Source of the DNA: CAZCZR01 sp964503455
GTDB lineage: Bacteria; Bacillota; Clostridia; UBA1381
Assembly (NCBI GenBank): GCA_964503455.1
Contig: CAZCZR010000063.1
Coordinates: 1 to 10,367, forward strand
DNA: 10,367 nucleotides
Direction: 5' to 3'
Shown here: in pieces, positions 1 through 7,709 of the stretch
Layout of the letters: the number at the start of each line of letters is the position of its first letter
How positions within the stretch are numbered: position 1 is the stretch's first letter
Notes under the pieces: generated by a model
The model's input: only the letters and a program-made list of their open reading frames with translations
The model's database searches: none
What the model was told of the DNA's origin: nothing
Program-made: the position numbers and the translations under genes

Positions 1-915
1 TCAAAGTATTCTCCAAATATTAAACGCCACCGCGAAGAATATAAAGAACGCGAGCGTCATTATATACAGCACCGCGTTGGGGCCTTTGGATGACCACTGT
101 GTGCGCAGCGCCTCGTAAGTAAGCACTATAAAGCATACTATCGCCGCGCCGGCAAGCATTACCGTCGAATAGATCGAGAACAGTCCCAAAACGGCGCCTG
201 CCGCGCCTATGAGCGTCACCGGCACAGTCGTGCAGGCGAATCTCGGCAGGAAATCCCGAAACCTCATCGACGACTTCATAACGATCCTGTCAAGCAGATA
301 CAGTATTACCCACAGCACATACAAAAGCAGAAATACCATAGCCGCGCATTTAAGCAGTCCCGACAAAAACGCCGTCAGCTTGACCGCGGGACTTAACAGC
401 ACCGACAGTATTCCGGTAAACCGCTTCCCCGCCGCGAAGCCTATTCTCAAAAAATACACCCCAAATCCCAGCACTATGGAATTAAACGCCGAAAGTATCA
501 CATAACGCGGCACGGACATATCCTCCGGATATGACACTCCGTCCACCGGCGTAAGCGAGAACCTGCGCATAAACGCGAACAGATCCGAAATCACGCTGCC
601 CGAATGCCTTACGCTGTCAGCCGCGTGATCGGCATGAGCGCGGAACCGCTCCGAGCGGCGGCGCTTTTCATCTTCCTTTTTCCGCTTTGCCTGTTCCTTT
701 TTGACCTTTTTCTTCTCACGCTTTTCTTCCTTTGTTCTCTCGTCAGAGGTGTATCCCGTATGATATGTGTTATTGGCGCCGTCACCGGCTTGCGATCCGG
801 CGGAGGACGCCTGCTGCTCGCTATTCTTCCTTGCCTCACGATGCTTCACAGCCTGGGGACACTGACAAACCTCGTCCTTTTCAAGTGTTCTGCCGCAATA
901 TATACAGCTGCGCAT
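1..915 (-). CDS. Zinc-ribbon, multi-pass membrane protein of unknown function
   Basis: This is a 304-residue protein that I cannot assign to a named family. Cys4, Cys7, Cys17 and Cys19 form a CxxC-x9-CxC knuckle that probably binds zinc. A polar, low-complexity stretch follows (about 30-60), then a very lysine/arginine/glutamate-rich segment (about 60-95) that could be helical or coiled-coil. The C-terminal half is hydrophobic, with likely membrane spans near 138-158, 188-209, 229-249, 251-269 and 282-302. The layout recalls the zinc-ribbon plus YIP1-like membrane proteins common in clostridia, but that is a resemblance only. The ATG at 915 is preceded by AAAGGAAG at a suitable distance, which supports this start. 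The stop codon (TGA) lies at positions 1-3, so the gene is complete. It is third in the leftward unit, 80 nt after the GT-C-like gene, and may be co-transcribed with it. Confidence 0.8.
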   Translation of the reverse strand: MRSCIYCGRTLEKDEVCQCPQAVKHREARKNSEQQASSAGSQAGDGANNTYHTGYTSDERTKEEKREKKKVKKEQAKRKKEDEKRRRSERFRAHADHAADSVRHSGSVISDLFAFMRRFSLTPVDGVSYPEDMSVPRYVILSAFNSIVLGFGVYFLRIGFAAGKRFTGILSVLLSPAVKLTAFLSGLLKCAAMVFLLLYVLWVILYLLDRIVMKSSMRFRDFLPRFACTTVPVTLIGAAGAVLGLFSIYSTVMLAGAAIVCFIVLTYEALRTQWSSKGPNAVLYIMTLAFFIFFAVAFNIWRIL

Positions 916-969
916 AGTAGATCTTCCTTTCCCTGCTTTTAAAACACATCTGCATCTTATCTATATATT

Positions 970-987
970 TGCATCGTACCCGATGCA
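970..987. other. Small hairpin between two leftward genes
   Basis: A perfect 7-bp stem (TGCATCG paired with CGATGCA) closes on a TACC tetraloop in the 80-nt gap between the membrane-protein genes. No T-run follows on either strand, so it is not a convincing terminator. It may be an mRNA stability or processing hairpin. I see no strong promoter for the downstream gene in this gap. Confidence 0.4.
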
Positions 988-995
988 TCTCATTC

Positions 996-2789
996 TTATG
1001 AAATGCGCTTTTTAAAATCCGATATTTCCACCGGATCCGGCGAGCGCAGGCGTTTATATACATATACCTCCACGCCGTTTTCAAGCGTGAATGACTTTTC
1101 CGTGCAGCTGTAGGCGACAGCTATATCGGCATAGCGTTCGAAGCTTGTCACCGCCTCCGTAAGACGCTTCTGCGGCGCTCCCGAAGGATTAAGCTGCGCC
1201 GGATACGCCACGACAAGATAATCCGGCTTGTATATCAGCTCGGTGTCGCTGTTTGCCGAATCGAGTGTCGGAACAGTCACTATATAATCGGGGTCCCTGT
1301 CGGTAATATTGAGGGAAGCTCCCACATTCTTTACTATATCCGCGTTAAGCGTCTGCGACGCCGCCAGGACTCCCGCCGTTTCATCATCGCCTACCGTTGA
1401 ATTAAGATACCTTTTCAGCTCCGCAAGCTCCGTCATATCATCGCGTGTCGGCGCCTTCAGGGAAAATCCCGGAAACAGCGACGGCACGTACAGCGCTTCC
1501 GTCTCCGATATGCATACCGAGCAAAACGTGCAAAGAGCAAGCACTCCCACGCCAAGCGCGCAAGCCTGCTTGAATATTTTCCCCGCAGGCTTTTTGGCGG
1601 CGGCTCGGCGGCGCGTATACTGCGCCGGAATCCTGGGCGGGATTTCCTGGGTGTAACCCAAAAATATTATCATTATCATCATCATGGGCGGCGCGTACAC
1701 AAGCATATGCTGCACCTCATGCCCCGATGAAAACGTGAACATCGCAAAGCATACCAAAAGCTGAATCCAGAGCGTCAGTATTCCGGCGTTTTTGCGCCTG
1801 AAATACATATATACGGACATAATCACCTCCGCCGCAAGGAACGCCATGCCGTAACACCCCGCGAAAAGCTCCGCCGCCCCCGTAACAGCCGACGCCGGCG
1901 GCTTTGCTACAAAATCCGACGAAACCAACCCCGGAAAGCAGCATATCACAGCTCCCGTGATAAGCGCCGGTATCAGCGTATATTTTATCCTTCTGCCGCA
2001 GATTATATCCTCCGCAAGCATCGCTATTATAAACGACACCGCAAAATAAATATAATATCTTCTAAGCAGTATTATACCCGCGAGGCACAAGCCTATACCC
2101 GCGTACCTCCGCGCCGAGATGCTCCTCTCCGGCAGCTTTTTCAGCCGCCTGTCACGCAGCTGCGGCATAGCGGGGCGCTTCGCAAAATACAGCATATAGC
2201 ACACAAAGCACAGCGCTATCGGCGCCGCGTCTATGAACCCCGCAAAGGTCGAGTATATGAGCAGCGGACACGCAAGCATCACTATGATGCACATCAGTAT
2301 CGGGTTTTTGGTGTGCCTGCGCACAAGCAGATACAGACACACCAGCGACGGGAACAAATAACAGTTTACCGTCGTAAGTATAAAGCACAGCCTTGACGGG
2401 GAAAAAATCCTTGCCGTAAGCGCCGGTATAAGCGCGGCGGCAAAACATTCTCCGCCATTGACAGCGTTATATGCCGCTTTTAAAAAGCTCTCGCCGAAAT
2501 TCCCCTCGGCGATGCTTCGCGCCGTATTCCAGCAAAGCGCCCCTTCCCCGAAATATACGTACCTGCTCGCTTTTACGTAAATCACCGCGGCGATATTCAA
2601 TATGATAAACACCGCCGCCATAAATATCACGGATCTGAAATGGGGCATAGCCGCCATGTCATCCATTCTGTCAAGCTCATCAAGCACAGAGGTGTCGATA
2701 TTGTACCTCGGCTTCGCTTTTGCTTGAGCTTCGTCCTCTTTTGTTTGGACAGCCCTTGTTGTTTGATCGGTATTTTCAGCCAATTGCAT
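996..2789 (-). CDS. Polytopic membrane protein, GT-C glycosyltransferase-like
   Basis: The protein has 597 residues from the chosen start. About 50 polar N-terminal residues precede a first membrane helix (about 53-72). An outside loop containing YFGEGALCWN follows, then roughly nine or ten more hydrophobic spans up to about 428 and a soluble C-terminal domain (about 430-597). One long first loop after helix 1, many helices and a C-terminal extracytoplasmic domain is the layout of GT-C enzymes, which move sugars from polyprenyl-phosphate donors. In that family the first loop normally carries an acidic catalytic residue; Glu82 is the candidate here. No family signature is strong enough to name a substrate. 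I chose the ATG at 2789 over one 39 nt upstream because AGGA lies 4 nt before it, while the upstream ATG has no ribosome binding site and would overlap the SNF2 gene. The gene follows the SNF2 stop by 10 nt, which implies co-transcription. Confidence 0.7.
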   Translation of the reverse strand: MQLAENTDQTTRAVQTKEDEAQAKAKPRYNIDTSVLDELDRMDDMAAMPHFRSVIFMAAVFIILNIAAVIYVKASRYVYFGEGALCWNTARSIAEGNFGESFLKAAYNAVNGGECFAAALIPALTARIFSPSRLCFILTTVNCYLFPSLVCLYLLVRRHTKNPILMCIIVMLACPLLIYSTFAGFIDAAPIALCFVCYMLYFAKRPAMPQLRDRRLKKLPERSISARRYAGIGLCLAGIILLRRYYIYFAVSFIIAMLAEDIICGRRIKYTLIPALITGAVICCFPGLVSSDFVAKPPASAVTGAAELFAGCYGMAFLAAEVIMSVYMYFRRKNAGILTLWIQLLVCFAMFTFSSGHEVQHMLVYAPPMMMIMIIFLGYTQEIPPRIPAQYTRRRAAAKKPAGKIFKQACALGVGVLALCTFCSVCISETEALYVPSLFPGFSLKAPTRDDMTELAELKRYLNSTVGDDETAGVLAASQTLNADIVKNVGASLNITDRDPDYIVTVPTLDSANSDTELIYKPDYLVVAYPAQLNPSGAPQKRLTEAVTSFERYADIAVAYSCTEKSFTLENGVEVYVYKRLRSPDPVEISDFKKRIS

Positions 2790-2793
2790 CACA

Positions 2794-2797
2794 TCCT
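2794..2797 (-). promoter_or_regulatory. Ribosome binding site deciding the GT-C-like gene start
   Basis: AGGA, read on the minus strand, lies 4 nt before the ATG at 2789 and just upstream of the SNF2 stop codon region (2800-2802). The alternative ATG at 2828 has no purine-rich sequence upstream. The spacing is slightly short, so translational coupling with SNF2 termination may help initiation. Confidence 0.45.
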
Positions 2798-2799
2798 GT

Positions 2800-5700
2800 T
2801 TAATCCTCGAACAGCGACAGTATCTCATCGTCCGAAAGGAACGAGAACAGATTGCCGCCGGAAGCTATGATCTCGTTTGCAAGAGCGCGCTTTCGCTCCT
2901 GAAGCTTCAGTATCTTTTCTTCTATAGTGCCGCGTGTTGAAAGGCGTATCACCTGAACCGCCTTTGTCTGACCTATCCTGTAAGCGCGGTCGGACGCCTG
3001 ATCCGTCACCGCCGGATTCCACCACGGGTCGTAATGTATCACAGTGTCCGCGCCGATAAGATTGAGGCCCGTACCTCCCGCTCTCAACGACACAAGGAAC
3101 ACCTCTCCCTCGCCGTTATTGAACCTGTCGGCATATTCCACGCGCTTTTTCGGCGGAGTCGAGCCGTCAAGGTAAAACCGCTTCACGCCCGCTCTGCTCA
3201 AATGCCTGTCTATTATGGCAAGCATTGACGTAAACTGGGAAAAAATCAGTATACGGTGACCTCCCGCTATGCCCGTGGAGATAAGATCGTCAAGCAGGAT
3301 AAGCTTTCCGCTTTCCGCCGTATAATCCGCCGATATAAGCCTTGGGTGACAGCATATTTGCCGCAGACGCGTCAGAAGCGTAAGTATGTCCAGCCTGGAA
3401 TACGACGGCGTGTTGATTATCTCGCGCGCCTGTTCCCTCGCGCTGTGAAGGTAGGCAAGATATATATCCTTCTGCGCGTCCGTCATTTCGGCGGTCATGG
3501 TGTATTCTATCCTGTCGGGCAGCTCCGAAAGCACGTCCGATTTCATGCGGCGCAGTATAAACGGCGACGTTTTCGCCTTCAATATATCAAGCGCGCTCAA
3601 ATTGTCCTCGCGTGTTATGGGATTTTCAAAGCGCTTTTTAAACGATTCCTTTCTGCCGAGATACCCAGGGGAGGTGAAATCAAAAATCGACCACAGCTCC
3701 GAAAGCGAATTTTCTATCGGGGTGCCTGTAAGCGCGAACTTGTGCGCCGCTTTTATGCGCTTTACGGCGCGGGCGTTTACCGTGCCGGAATTTTTTATAT
3801 TCTGCGCCTCGTCTATAAAGCAGTAGGAAAACTCCAAGCCCGCATACTCGTCGCTATCTCTGCGCAAAAGCGCGTAAGATGTTATGACAAAGCGGTATTC
3901 GCCGCATCCGCTTATCAGGGCGCGTCTGTTCTCCTTGGAGCCTTCTATTATAACCGCGGTTTCCTCCGGCGCGAATTTCTTTATTTCAAAAAACCAGTTG
4001 TATACAAGCGATGACGGCACAACCACAAGCACCGGCAGCCTCGGATCCTCTCCTATTATATACGCTATGACCTGAAGCGTTTTTCCAAGACCCATATCGT
4101 CCGCCAGTATGCCGCCCAGTCCAAGCTCCGATAGCTGCTTGAACCAGTTAAGTCCCTCCTTCTGATAGCCTCTCAGCACCTCCGAAAGATACTCCGGCAC
4201 AACCGCCTTTGCCTTGCGCGCGCCGTCTATATACTCCTTAAAGCCTTCATCGGCGCTGACCGCGCCCGAACGCGCCAAGGCGTCCATATAAAGCGCCTTG
4301 TATTTCGGCGCCGGCACCTTGAATCCGCCGTCATTTAAGCGGGTGTAATCCAGATCGCTCAAAAGCGCTATCATCTTGTCGGAGCCTGCGGCGGAAAGAT
4401 CTGCAAACCTGCCGCTTTTTAAACGGTAATACGCTTCGTTTTTCACAACCGCCCTTACCAGTCCGGACAGCTCCTCCGGCGAAAGCTCCGTATCGAAGCC
4501 TACCTCCAGAAGATCAAGCTCCTTGCTGAAAGACACCGAGGCGTGTATATCCGTCTTTTGCGCTGTGCGCAGAAGCTCAAACCGCTCCGACGTGAATATC
4601 TGCGCCTTGCTCTCAAGCTCCGGAAGCGATTCGGTGATGAAGGAATATATATGCTCATCCCTGTAAAGCGCGGCGAGATTGCCTCTTTTTTCAAAGCGCG
4701 AAAAATACGCCTTTATGTCGTTCTCCGCCGCAATATCGCGTATGATAAGCTTATCCTCCCGCTCTTTTGGTATGTCGTCGCCGTTTAGGTCTACGGTTAT
4801 ATCTCCGTATACCGCACACGCGGCAGCCGTCAGCGCGCCGTCCTCCGCAGCGTCAAGGTATATTTTGAATACCGGCGCGGCATTTACCACAATATCGTCC
4901 ACCCCGTGAAGCACAACGCCGTGCATGGAACGTATCTTCGGCAGAACGCTGCGTATAAAGCTCATCGCGTTATCGCCTGAAAAGCTGAACTCGGTTCTTT
5001 CCTCGGAGTTAAGCACGCGGTATATGGGCATATACTGCGCCTGCCATTCCTTCGTGGTGCGATATATATCATCCTCGAATAAAAACCATTCCCCGTCGGG
5101 GGTGAGAGCTATGCCCCTGTCGCTTACCGAAAGCGCTATATCGCGTCCCACTGTGGAAACATCAATTATTATATCGGGATCCTCCTCATATATTATCGGA
5201 GAAGCCGACCCCGAAAGCTCCGATCGGAACCGAAATCCCGTCCGCGCAAGAACAGGCAGCAGCCTTCCCGCGGTCATAGCTCCGAAAAAGGTTCTGTATA
5301 CCTCCTTGCGGTAATAGCCTATATCGCCGGATTTGTTCTGGTAATTCTCGGCAAGTATATTCAGTATTTTCTCCGTGTCGGGAGTAAATTCCGTCACACC
5401 GGGGACGTATAAAACATTTTTTGTAAGCAGATACCTTTCGCGGCTTATGTAATGCTCCAAAAAGTTTTCTATGCCGTTTACCGGCCCGTCGGAGGTCTCC
5501 GCCGCAAGCGAATATATAAATCCGCCCTCGTCCTTCTGCGCGTACAGCGTAAATCCGAGACGCACAGGCACCGACGGCTTGCCCTCGTTTTCATACGAAT
5601 CGCACAGCATTGAGGCGAGCTTGTCGTTTTCCCCGCAGACGCTTCCCCCGTTTGCTATTTCATACTGCCTCTGTTTCAAAACCGCCACTATATGCTTGCA

Positions 5701-5928
5701 CACCGTGTCCATTGTCCTGTAATACGGGCAGGTACACATATAATCCTCGATACCCGCGCCGTCATAGGACACCGAAACATTATACCGCGATTCCCCATCG
5801 ACAATTGCGCCGACGGAATTTTCCGATCTGCGGCGTATATGCACGCGTCCCTGATGGAAATACTCCGTGCCGCGCTTATATATTGTCTGTGAACAGCATT
5901 GTCTTATCATTCTATCGGTAATATCCAT
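2800..5928 (-). CDS. SWIM zinc-finger SNF2-family DNA translocase/helicase
   Basis: This 1042-residue protein belongs to the bacterial SNF2 (Rad54-like) family of ATP-driven double-stranded DNA translocases. The N-terminus has a SWIM zinc finger, CxC-x9-CxH at about residues 65-79. A long middle region of about 500 residues matches the position of the SNF2-associated domain in this family. The ATPase core starts near 590: Walker A with DDMGLGKT (about 610-617), Walker B DEAQ (about 706-709), LTGTP (about 733-737), motif V RAGGTGLNL (about 949-957) and motif VI QASDRAYRIGQ (about 977-987). All key residues are present, so it should be active. The longest frame opens at a GTG at 5937, but its GGAG lies only 2 nt away; the ATG at 5928 is 11 nt from the same GGAG and is preferred. 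The protein probably remodels protein-DNA complexes during transcription or repair. Its cargo is unknown, and the two downstream membrane genes give no hint. Confidence 0.95.
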   Translation of the reverse strand: MDITDRMIRQCCSQTIYKRGTEYFHQGRVHIRRRSENSVGAIVDGESRYNVSVSYDGAGIEDYMCTCPYYRTMDTVCKHIVAVLKQRQYEIANGGSVCGENDKLASMLCDSYENEGKPSVPVRLGFTLYAQKDEGGFIYSLAAETSDGPVNGIENFLEHYISRERYLLTKNVLYVPGVTEFTPDTEKILNILAENYQNKSGDIGYYRKEVYRTFFGAMTAGRLLPVLARTGFRFRSELSGSASPIIYEEDPDIIIDVSTVGRDIALSVSDRGIALTPDGEWFLFEDDIYRTTKEWQAQYMPIYRVLNSEERTEFSFSGDNAMSFIRSVLPKIRSMHGVVLHGVDDIVVNAAPVFKIYLDAAEDGALTAAACAVYGDITVDLNGDDIPKEREDKLIIRDIAAENDIKAYFSRFEKRGNLAALYRDEHIYSFITESLPELESKAQIFTSERFELLRTAQKTDIHASVSFSKELDLLEVGFDTELSPEELSGLVRAVVKNEAYYRLKSGRFADLSAAGSDKMIALLSDLDYTRLNDGGFKVPAPKYKALYMDALARSGAVSADEGFKEYIDGARKAKAVVPEYLSEVLRGYQKEGLNWFKQLSELGLGGILADDMGLGKTLQVIAYIIGEDPRLPVLVVVPSSLVYNWFFEIKKFAPEETAVIIEGSKENRRALISGCGEYRFVITSYALLRRDSDEYAGLEFSYCFIDEAQNIKNSGTVNARAVKRIKAAHKFALTGTPIENSLSELWSIFDFTSPGYLGRKESFKKRFENPITREDNLSALDILKAKTSPFILRRMKSDVLSELPDRIEYTMTAEMTDAQKDIYLAYLHSAREQAREIINTPSYSRLDILTLLTRLRQICCHPRLISADYTAESGKLILLDDLISTGIAGGHRILIFSQFTSMLAIIDRHLSRAGVKRFYLDGSTPPKKRVEYADRFNNGEGEVFLVSLRAGGTGLNLIGADTVIHYDPWWNPAVTDQASDRAYRIGQTKAVQVIRLSTRGTIEEKILKLQERKRALANEIIASGGNLFSFLSDDEILSLFED

Positions 5929-5963
5929 TATCCGCACTACTCCGGCTTATATTTTATTACTAA

Positions 5964-5992
5964 ATTATAACACACTCTTGAGGATTTTACAA
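5964..5992 (-). promoter_or_regulatory. Extended -10 promoter for the leftward SNF2 unit
   Basis: On the minus strand the -35 is TTGTAA (5987-5992), followed by a 17-nt spacer and a consensus -10 TATAAT (5964-5969) preceded by TGT, an extended -10. Transcription should begin near 5957, leaving a short leader of about 30 nt before the SNF2 ATG. Confidence 0.75.
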
Positions 5993-6007
5993 GTGATTTT
6001 AGTTAAT

Positions 6008-6032
6008 TGACAAAGAAATTTAACAATTGTCA
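6008..6032. repeat. Short inverted repeat between divergent promoters
   Basis: TGACAA (6008-6013) and TTGTCA (6027-6032) form a 6-bp inverted repeat with a 13-bp centre, midway between the leftward and rightward promoters. It could be a regulator site, but in AT-rich DNA a 6-bp match may be chance. Confidence 0.3.
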
Positions 6033-6047
6033 TGATTTATATATAAT
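6020..6047 (+). promoter_or_regulatory. Possible upstream promoter for the HAD gene
   Basis: TTAACA (6020-6025), a 16-nt spacer and a consensus TATAAT (6042-6047) point rightward. A perfect TTGACA also lies at 6007-6012 but is 29 nt from this -10, too far to pair with it. If active, this would be a second start about 90 nt upstream of the one at 6108-6136. Confidence 0.45.
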
Positions 6048-6107
6048 CTTTGGCTAAATGCTGTATTTAAACAGCCGTTTGCGCAAAATATTAGAGTATT
6101 TTTCACG

Positions 6108-6136
6108 TTGTAAATGCTTTCGATTTGTGGTATACT
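6108..6136 (+). promoter_or_regulatory. Extended -10 promoter for the HAD gene
   Basis: TTGTAA (6108-6113), a 17-nt spacer and TATACT (6131-6136) preceded by TGG give a good extended -10 promoter. The predicted start near 6143 leaves a leader of about 32 nt that contains the ribosome binding site. Confidence 0.75.
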
Positions 6137-6174
6137 ATGGATATAACCCTCGGAGGGAAAGGACGGTTTACACA

Positions 6175-6996
6175 ATGGGAAAATTTGACGGACTGCTTTT
6201 GTGCAGCGATCTTGACGATACTCTCCTTATGACGGACAAAAGCGTTTCGCAAGAAAATAAACAGGCAATAGAATACTTCCAGTCGGAGGGAGGACTTTTC
6301 ACCTTCGCCACAGGGAGAACGCCCATGGGCGCAAGGCTTATGCTTAGCTTTATAAAGCCGAACGCGCCGATGATCTGCTTCAACGGCGCCGGCATTTACG
6401 ATTTCGCCAAGGATAAGCTTTTGTGGTCGCGCACTCTTGACGCTGACGCGATAAACGCGCTTGAATATGTCGAAAGGGCGTGTCCCTTTGCGGGCATTGA
6501 AATATGCACTGCCGACAAGGTGTACTTCTGCAAGGTGAACAGGGTTGTCGAGGAGCATAAGCTCCTTGAAAAATTCCCCGACAACTACGCCGATTACCGC
6601 GATATAACCGAGCCGTGGACAAAGGTGCTTTTCATGCAGGAGGAGGATGAGGTCGCGGCTGTGAGAAAGGCTATAGCCGAATCCGAATTTGCCGACAGGT
6701 ACACCTTCATGCAGTCAAGCCCCAACTATTACGAGCTTTTGCCCAAGGGCTCAACGAAGGGCGACGGACTTATGGAGCTTTCGCGCATCATGCACATACC
6801 GGCGGAGCATACCGTCGGCATAGGCGACAACGAAAACGATATAACCCTCGTTAAAAACGCCGGCGTAGGCGTTGCCGTAATGAACGCCATAGCCTCGGTC
6901 AAGGACGCGGCTGACTACATCACCGTTGACAACAACTCTCACGCCATATCCGCCGTGGTCTACGCTATCGACAGGGGAACAATGAAAATATCATAA
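6175..6996 (+). CDS. Cof-type HAD-IIB family hydrolase
   Basis: This 273-residue soluble hydrolase of the haloacid dehalogenase superfamily (Cof/YwpJ type) dephosphorylates small sugar phosphates or other phosphometabolites, often with broad specificity. Motif I is DLDDT (nucleophile Asp12, acid/base Asp14), motif II is the Thr in ATGRT (about 46), the motif III lysine lies in KGSTKG (about 191-196), and motif IV is GIGDNEND (about 215-222), which holds magnesium. The large insert between motifs II and III is the C2 cap of the IIB subfamily. Length and all catalytic residues are normal. The frame is open back to an ATG at 6058, but that codon lies upstream of the best promoter. The ATG at 6175 follows GGAGGGAAAGGA and starts right at the family N-terminus. 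It is a single gene converging on bcp. The substrate cannot be read from sequence. Confidence 0.93.
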   Translation: MGKFDGLLLCSDLDDTLLMTDKSVSQENKQAIEYFQSEGGLFTFATGRTPMGARLMLSFIKPNAPMICFNGAGIYDFAKDKLLWSRTLDADAINALEYVERACPFAGIEICTADKVYFCKVNRVVEEHKLLEKFPDNYADYRDITEPWTKVLFMQEEDEVAAVRKAIAESEFADRYTFMQSSPNYYELLPKGSTKGDGLMELSRIMHIPAEHTVGIGDNENDITLVKNAGVGVAVMNAIASVKDAADYITVDNNSHAISAVVYAIDRGTMKIS

Positions 6997-7007
6997 ATAT
7001 CATAGCA

Positions 7008-7076
7008 TTAAAAAAGGCTGCCCGTTAAAGACGGCGCGCACTATCCGTACAAGCGCCCGCCGAACGCGGCAGCCTT
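7008..7076 (-). terminator. Large hairpin terminator between convergent genes
   Basis: A 9-bp outer stem (AAGGCTGCC 7014-7022 with GGCAGCCTT 7068-7076) continues as CGTT/AACG. Beyond an internal loop a nested stem follows (CGGC/GCCG and GCGC/GCGC with a 2-nt bulge), closing on a 13-nt loop. Read leftward it is followed by a run of six or more T, so it should terminate bcp. Read rightward, downstream of the HAD stop, the T-run is poor (TTAAATATT), and termination there would be weaker. At 63 nt it is larger than a usual terminator. Confidence 0.75.
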
Positions 7077-7092
7077 AAATATTCGGCGGCAA

Positions 7093-7545
7093 TTATATAA
7101 GCTCCAGCATCTGCGCCGGATTTTCCGCCGCCTTTACCTTATCGAAGCCTTTTACTATGACGCCTTCCTCGTCTATAAGGTATGTTGTCCTTACGACGCC
7201 CATGGATACCTTGCCGTAATTTTTCTTTTCCTTCCACACGTCATAGGCTTTTATGGTTTCAAGCTCCGTATCGGACAGAAGCGTAAACGGAAGCGAATAC
7301 TTCTGCTCGAACCTCTTGTGCGACGCGGCAGAATCCTTGCTCACGCCTATCACAACGGCGCCCTTTTCCGTAAAATGCGGGTACAGCTCGCCGAAGCCGC
7401 ACGCCTGCTTTGTGCATCCGGGCGTGTTGTCGCGCGGATAAAAATACAGAATTACCTTTTTCCCCCTGTATTCTGCCAATGAGTGAAGCTCTCCGTTTTG
7501 ATCCGGCAGCGAAAATGCCGGCGCTTTCGTACCTGTTTTGAGCAT
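7093..7545 (-). CDS. bcp: Thioredoxin-dependent peroxiredoxin (Bcp/PrxQ)
   Basis: This is a 150-residue cytoplasmic thiol peroxidase that reduces hydrogen peroxide and organic hydroperoxides, with electrons from thioredoxin. The active-site stretch TPGCTKQAC carries the peroxidatic Cys44 and, five residues later, Cys49, the intramolecular resolving cysteine typical of the PrxQ/Bcp subgroup. The thioredoxin fold is complete, with Pro42, Thr41 and the conserved Arg near 112-119 (VVRTTYLID) in place, and the length is typical. The ATG at 7545 follows a near-perfect AAGGAGG about 8 nt upstream, so the start is firm. The gene lies only about 30 nt after the terminator of tRNA-Gly, with little space for its own promoter, and may be read through from the tRNA promoter. 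It converges on the HAD gene. Confidence 0.95.
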   Translation of the reverse strand: MLKTGTKAPAFSLPDQNGELHSLAEYRGKKVILYFYPRDNTPGCTKQACGFGELYPHFTEKGAVVIGVSKDSAASHKRFEQKYSLPFTLLSDTELETIKAYDVWKEKKNYGKVSMGVVRTTYLIDEEGVIVKGFDKVKAAENPAQMLELI

Positions 7546-7574
7546 TTGTTATTTCCTCCTTAAAAGCAATATGT

Positions 7575-7603
7575 AAAAAAAGACCCCGGATATATCCGAG
7601 GTC
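7575..7603 (-). terminator. Intrinsic terminator of tRNA-Gly, upstream of bcp
   Basis: Read leftward, GACCTCGGAT pairs with ATCCGGGGTC and is followed directly by seven T. The one non-Watson-Crick position is a U:G wobble in leftward RNA but a C:A mismatch in rightward RNA, so the hairpin fits minus-strand transcripts. It sits between the tRNA 3' end and the bcp ribosome binding site and could also attenuate read-through into bcp. Confidence 0.85.
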
Positions 7604-7604
7604 A

Positions 7605-7679
7605 TGGAGCGGAAGACGAGATTCGAACTCGCGACGTTCACCTTGGCAAGGTGACGCTCTACCACTGAGCCACTCCCGC
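7605..7679 (-). tRNA. trnG: tRNA-Gly (anticodon GCC)
   Basis: The 75-nt gene folds into a full cloverleaf. The acceptor stem GCGGGAG pairs with CTTCCGC (one G:T wobble). The D-arm contains GGCTCAGTGGTAGAGC. The anticodon loop CTTGCCAAG gives anticodon GCC on a stem of CACCTTG type, and the T-arm has GTTCGAATC. Discriminator T and the CCA end are encoded in the DNA (7605-7608 read in reverse). It reads GGC and GGU glycine codons. A promoter lies upstream and a terminator directly downstream. Confidence 0.97.
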
Positions 7680-7709
7680 ATTTTCGCCGTCATTTCCGAC
7701 TGCTTTTAT

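Noticed and set aside
604..942. Rightward hydrophobic frame opposite the zinc-ribbon membrane protein
   Set aside because: Its leucine/phenylalanine richness is the antisense reading of lysine/glutamate-rich codons, not a real membrane protein.
1666..1686. Triplet microsatellite (ATT/ATC) in the GT-C-like gene
   Set aside because: It encodes a Met/Ile run in a membrane helix and is short; hydrophobic codon bias explains it.
3256..4014. Rightward 252-codon frame inside the SNF2 gene
   Set aside because: It lies antisense to the conserved helicase core and has a basic, low-information composition, so it is a shadow of the real gene.
2800..5928. Anti-phage defence system such as DISARM built on the SNF2 protein
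   Set aside because: No methyltransferase, nuclease, DUF1998 or phospholipase-D partner is nearby; the SWIM plus SNF2-associated layout is that of the common chromosomal family.
6058..6174. 39-residue N-terminal extension of the HAD protein
   Set aside because: It would place the start upstream of the best promoter; the conserved fold and the ribosome binding site both point to 6175.
6103..6558. Leftward 151-codon frame opposite the HAD gene
   Set aside because: It is antisense to a well-supported enzyme and also covers the promoter; no domain is seen.
7259..7693. Leftward 144-codon frame covering tRNA-Gly and the start of bcp
   Set aside because: It reads through a clear tRNA and its terminator in the wrong frame for bcp.
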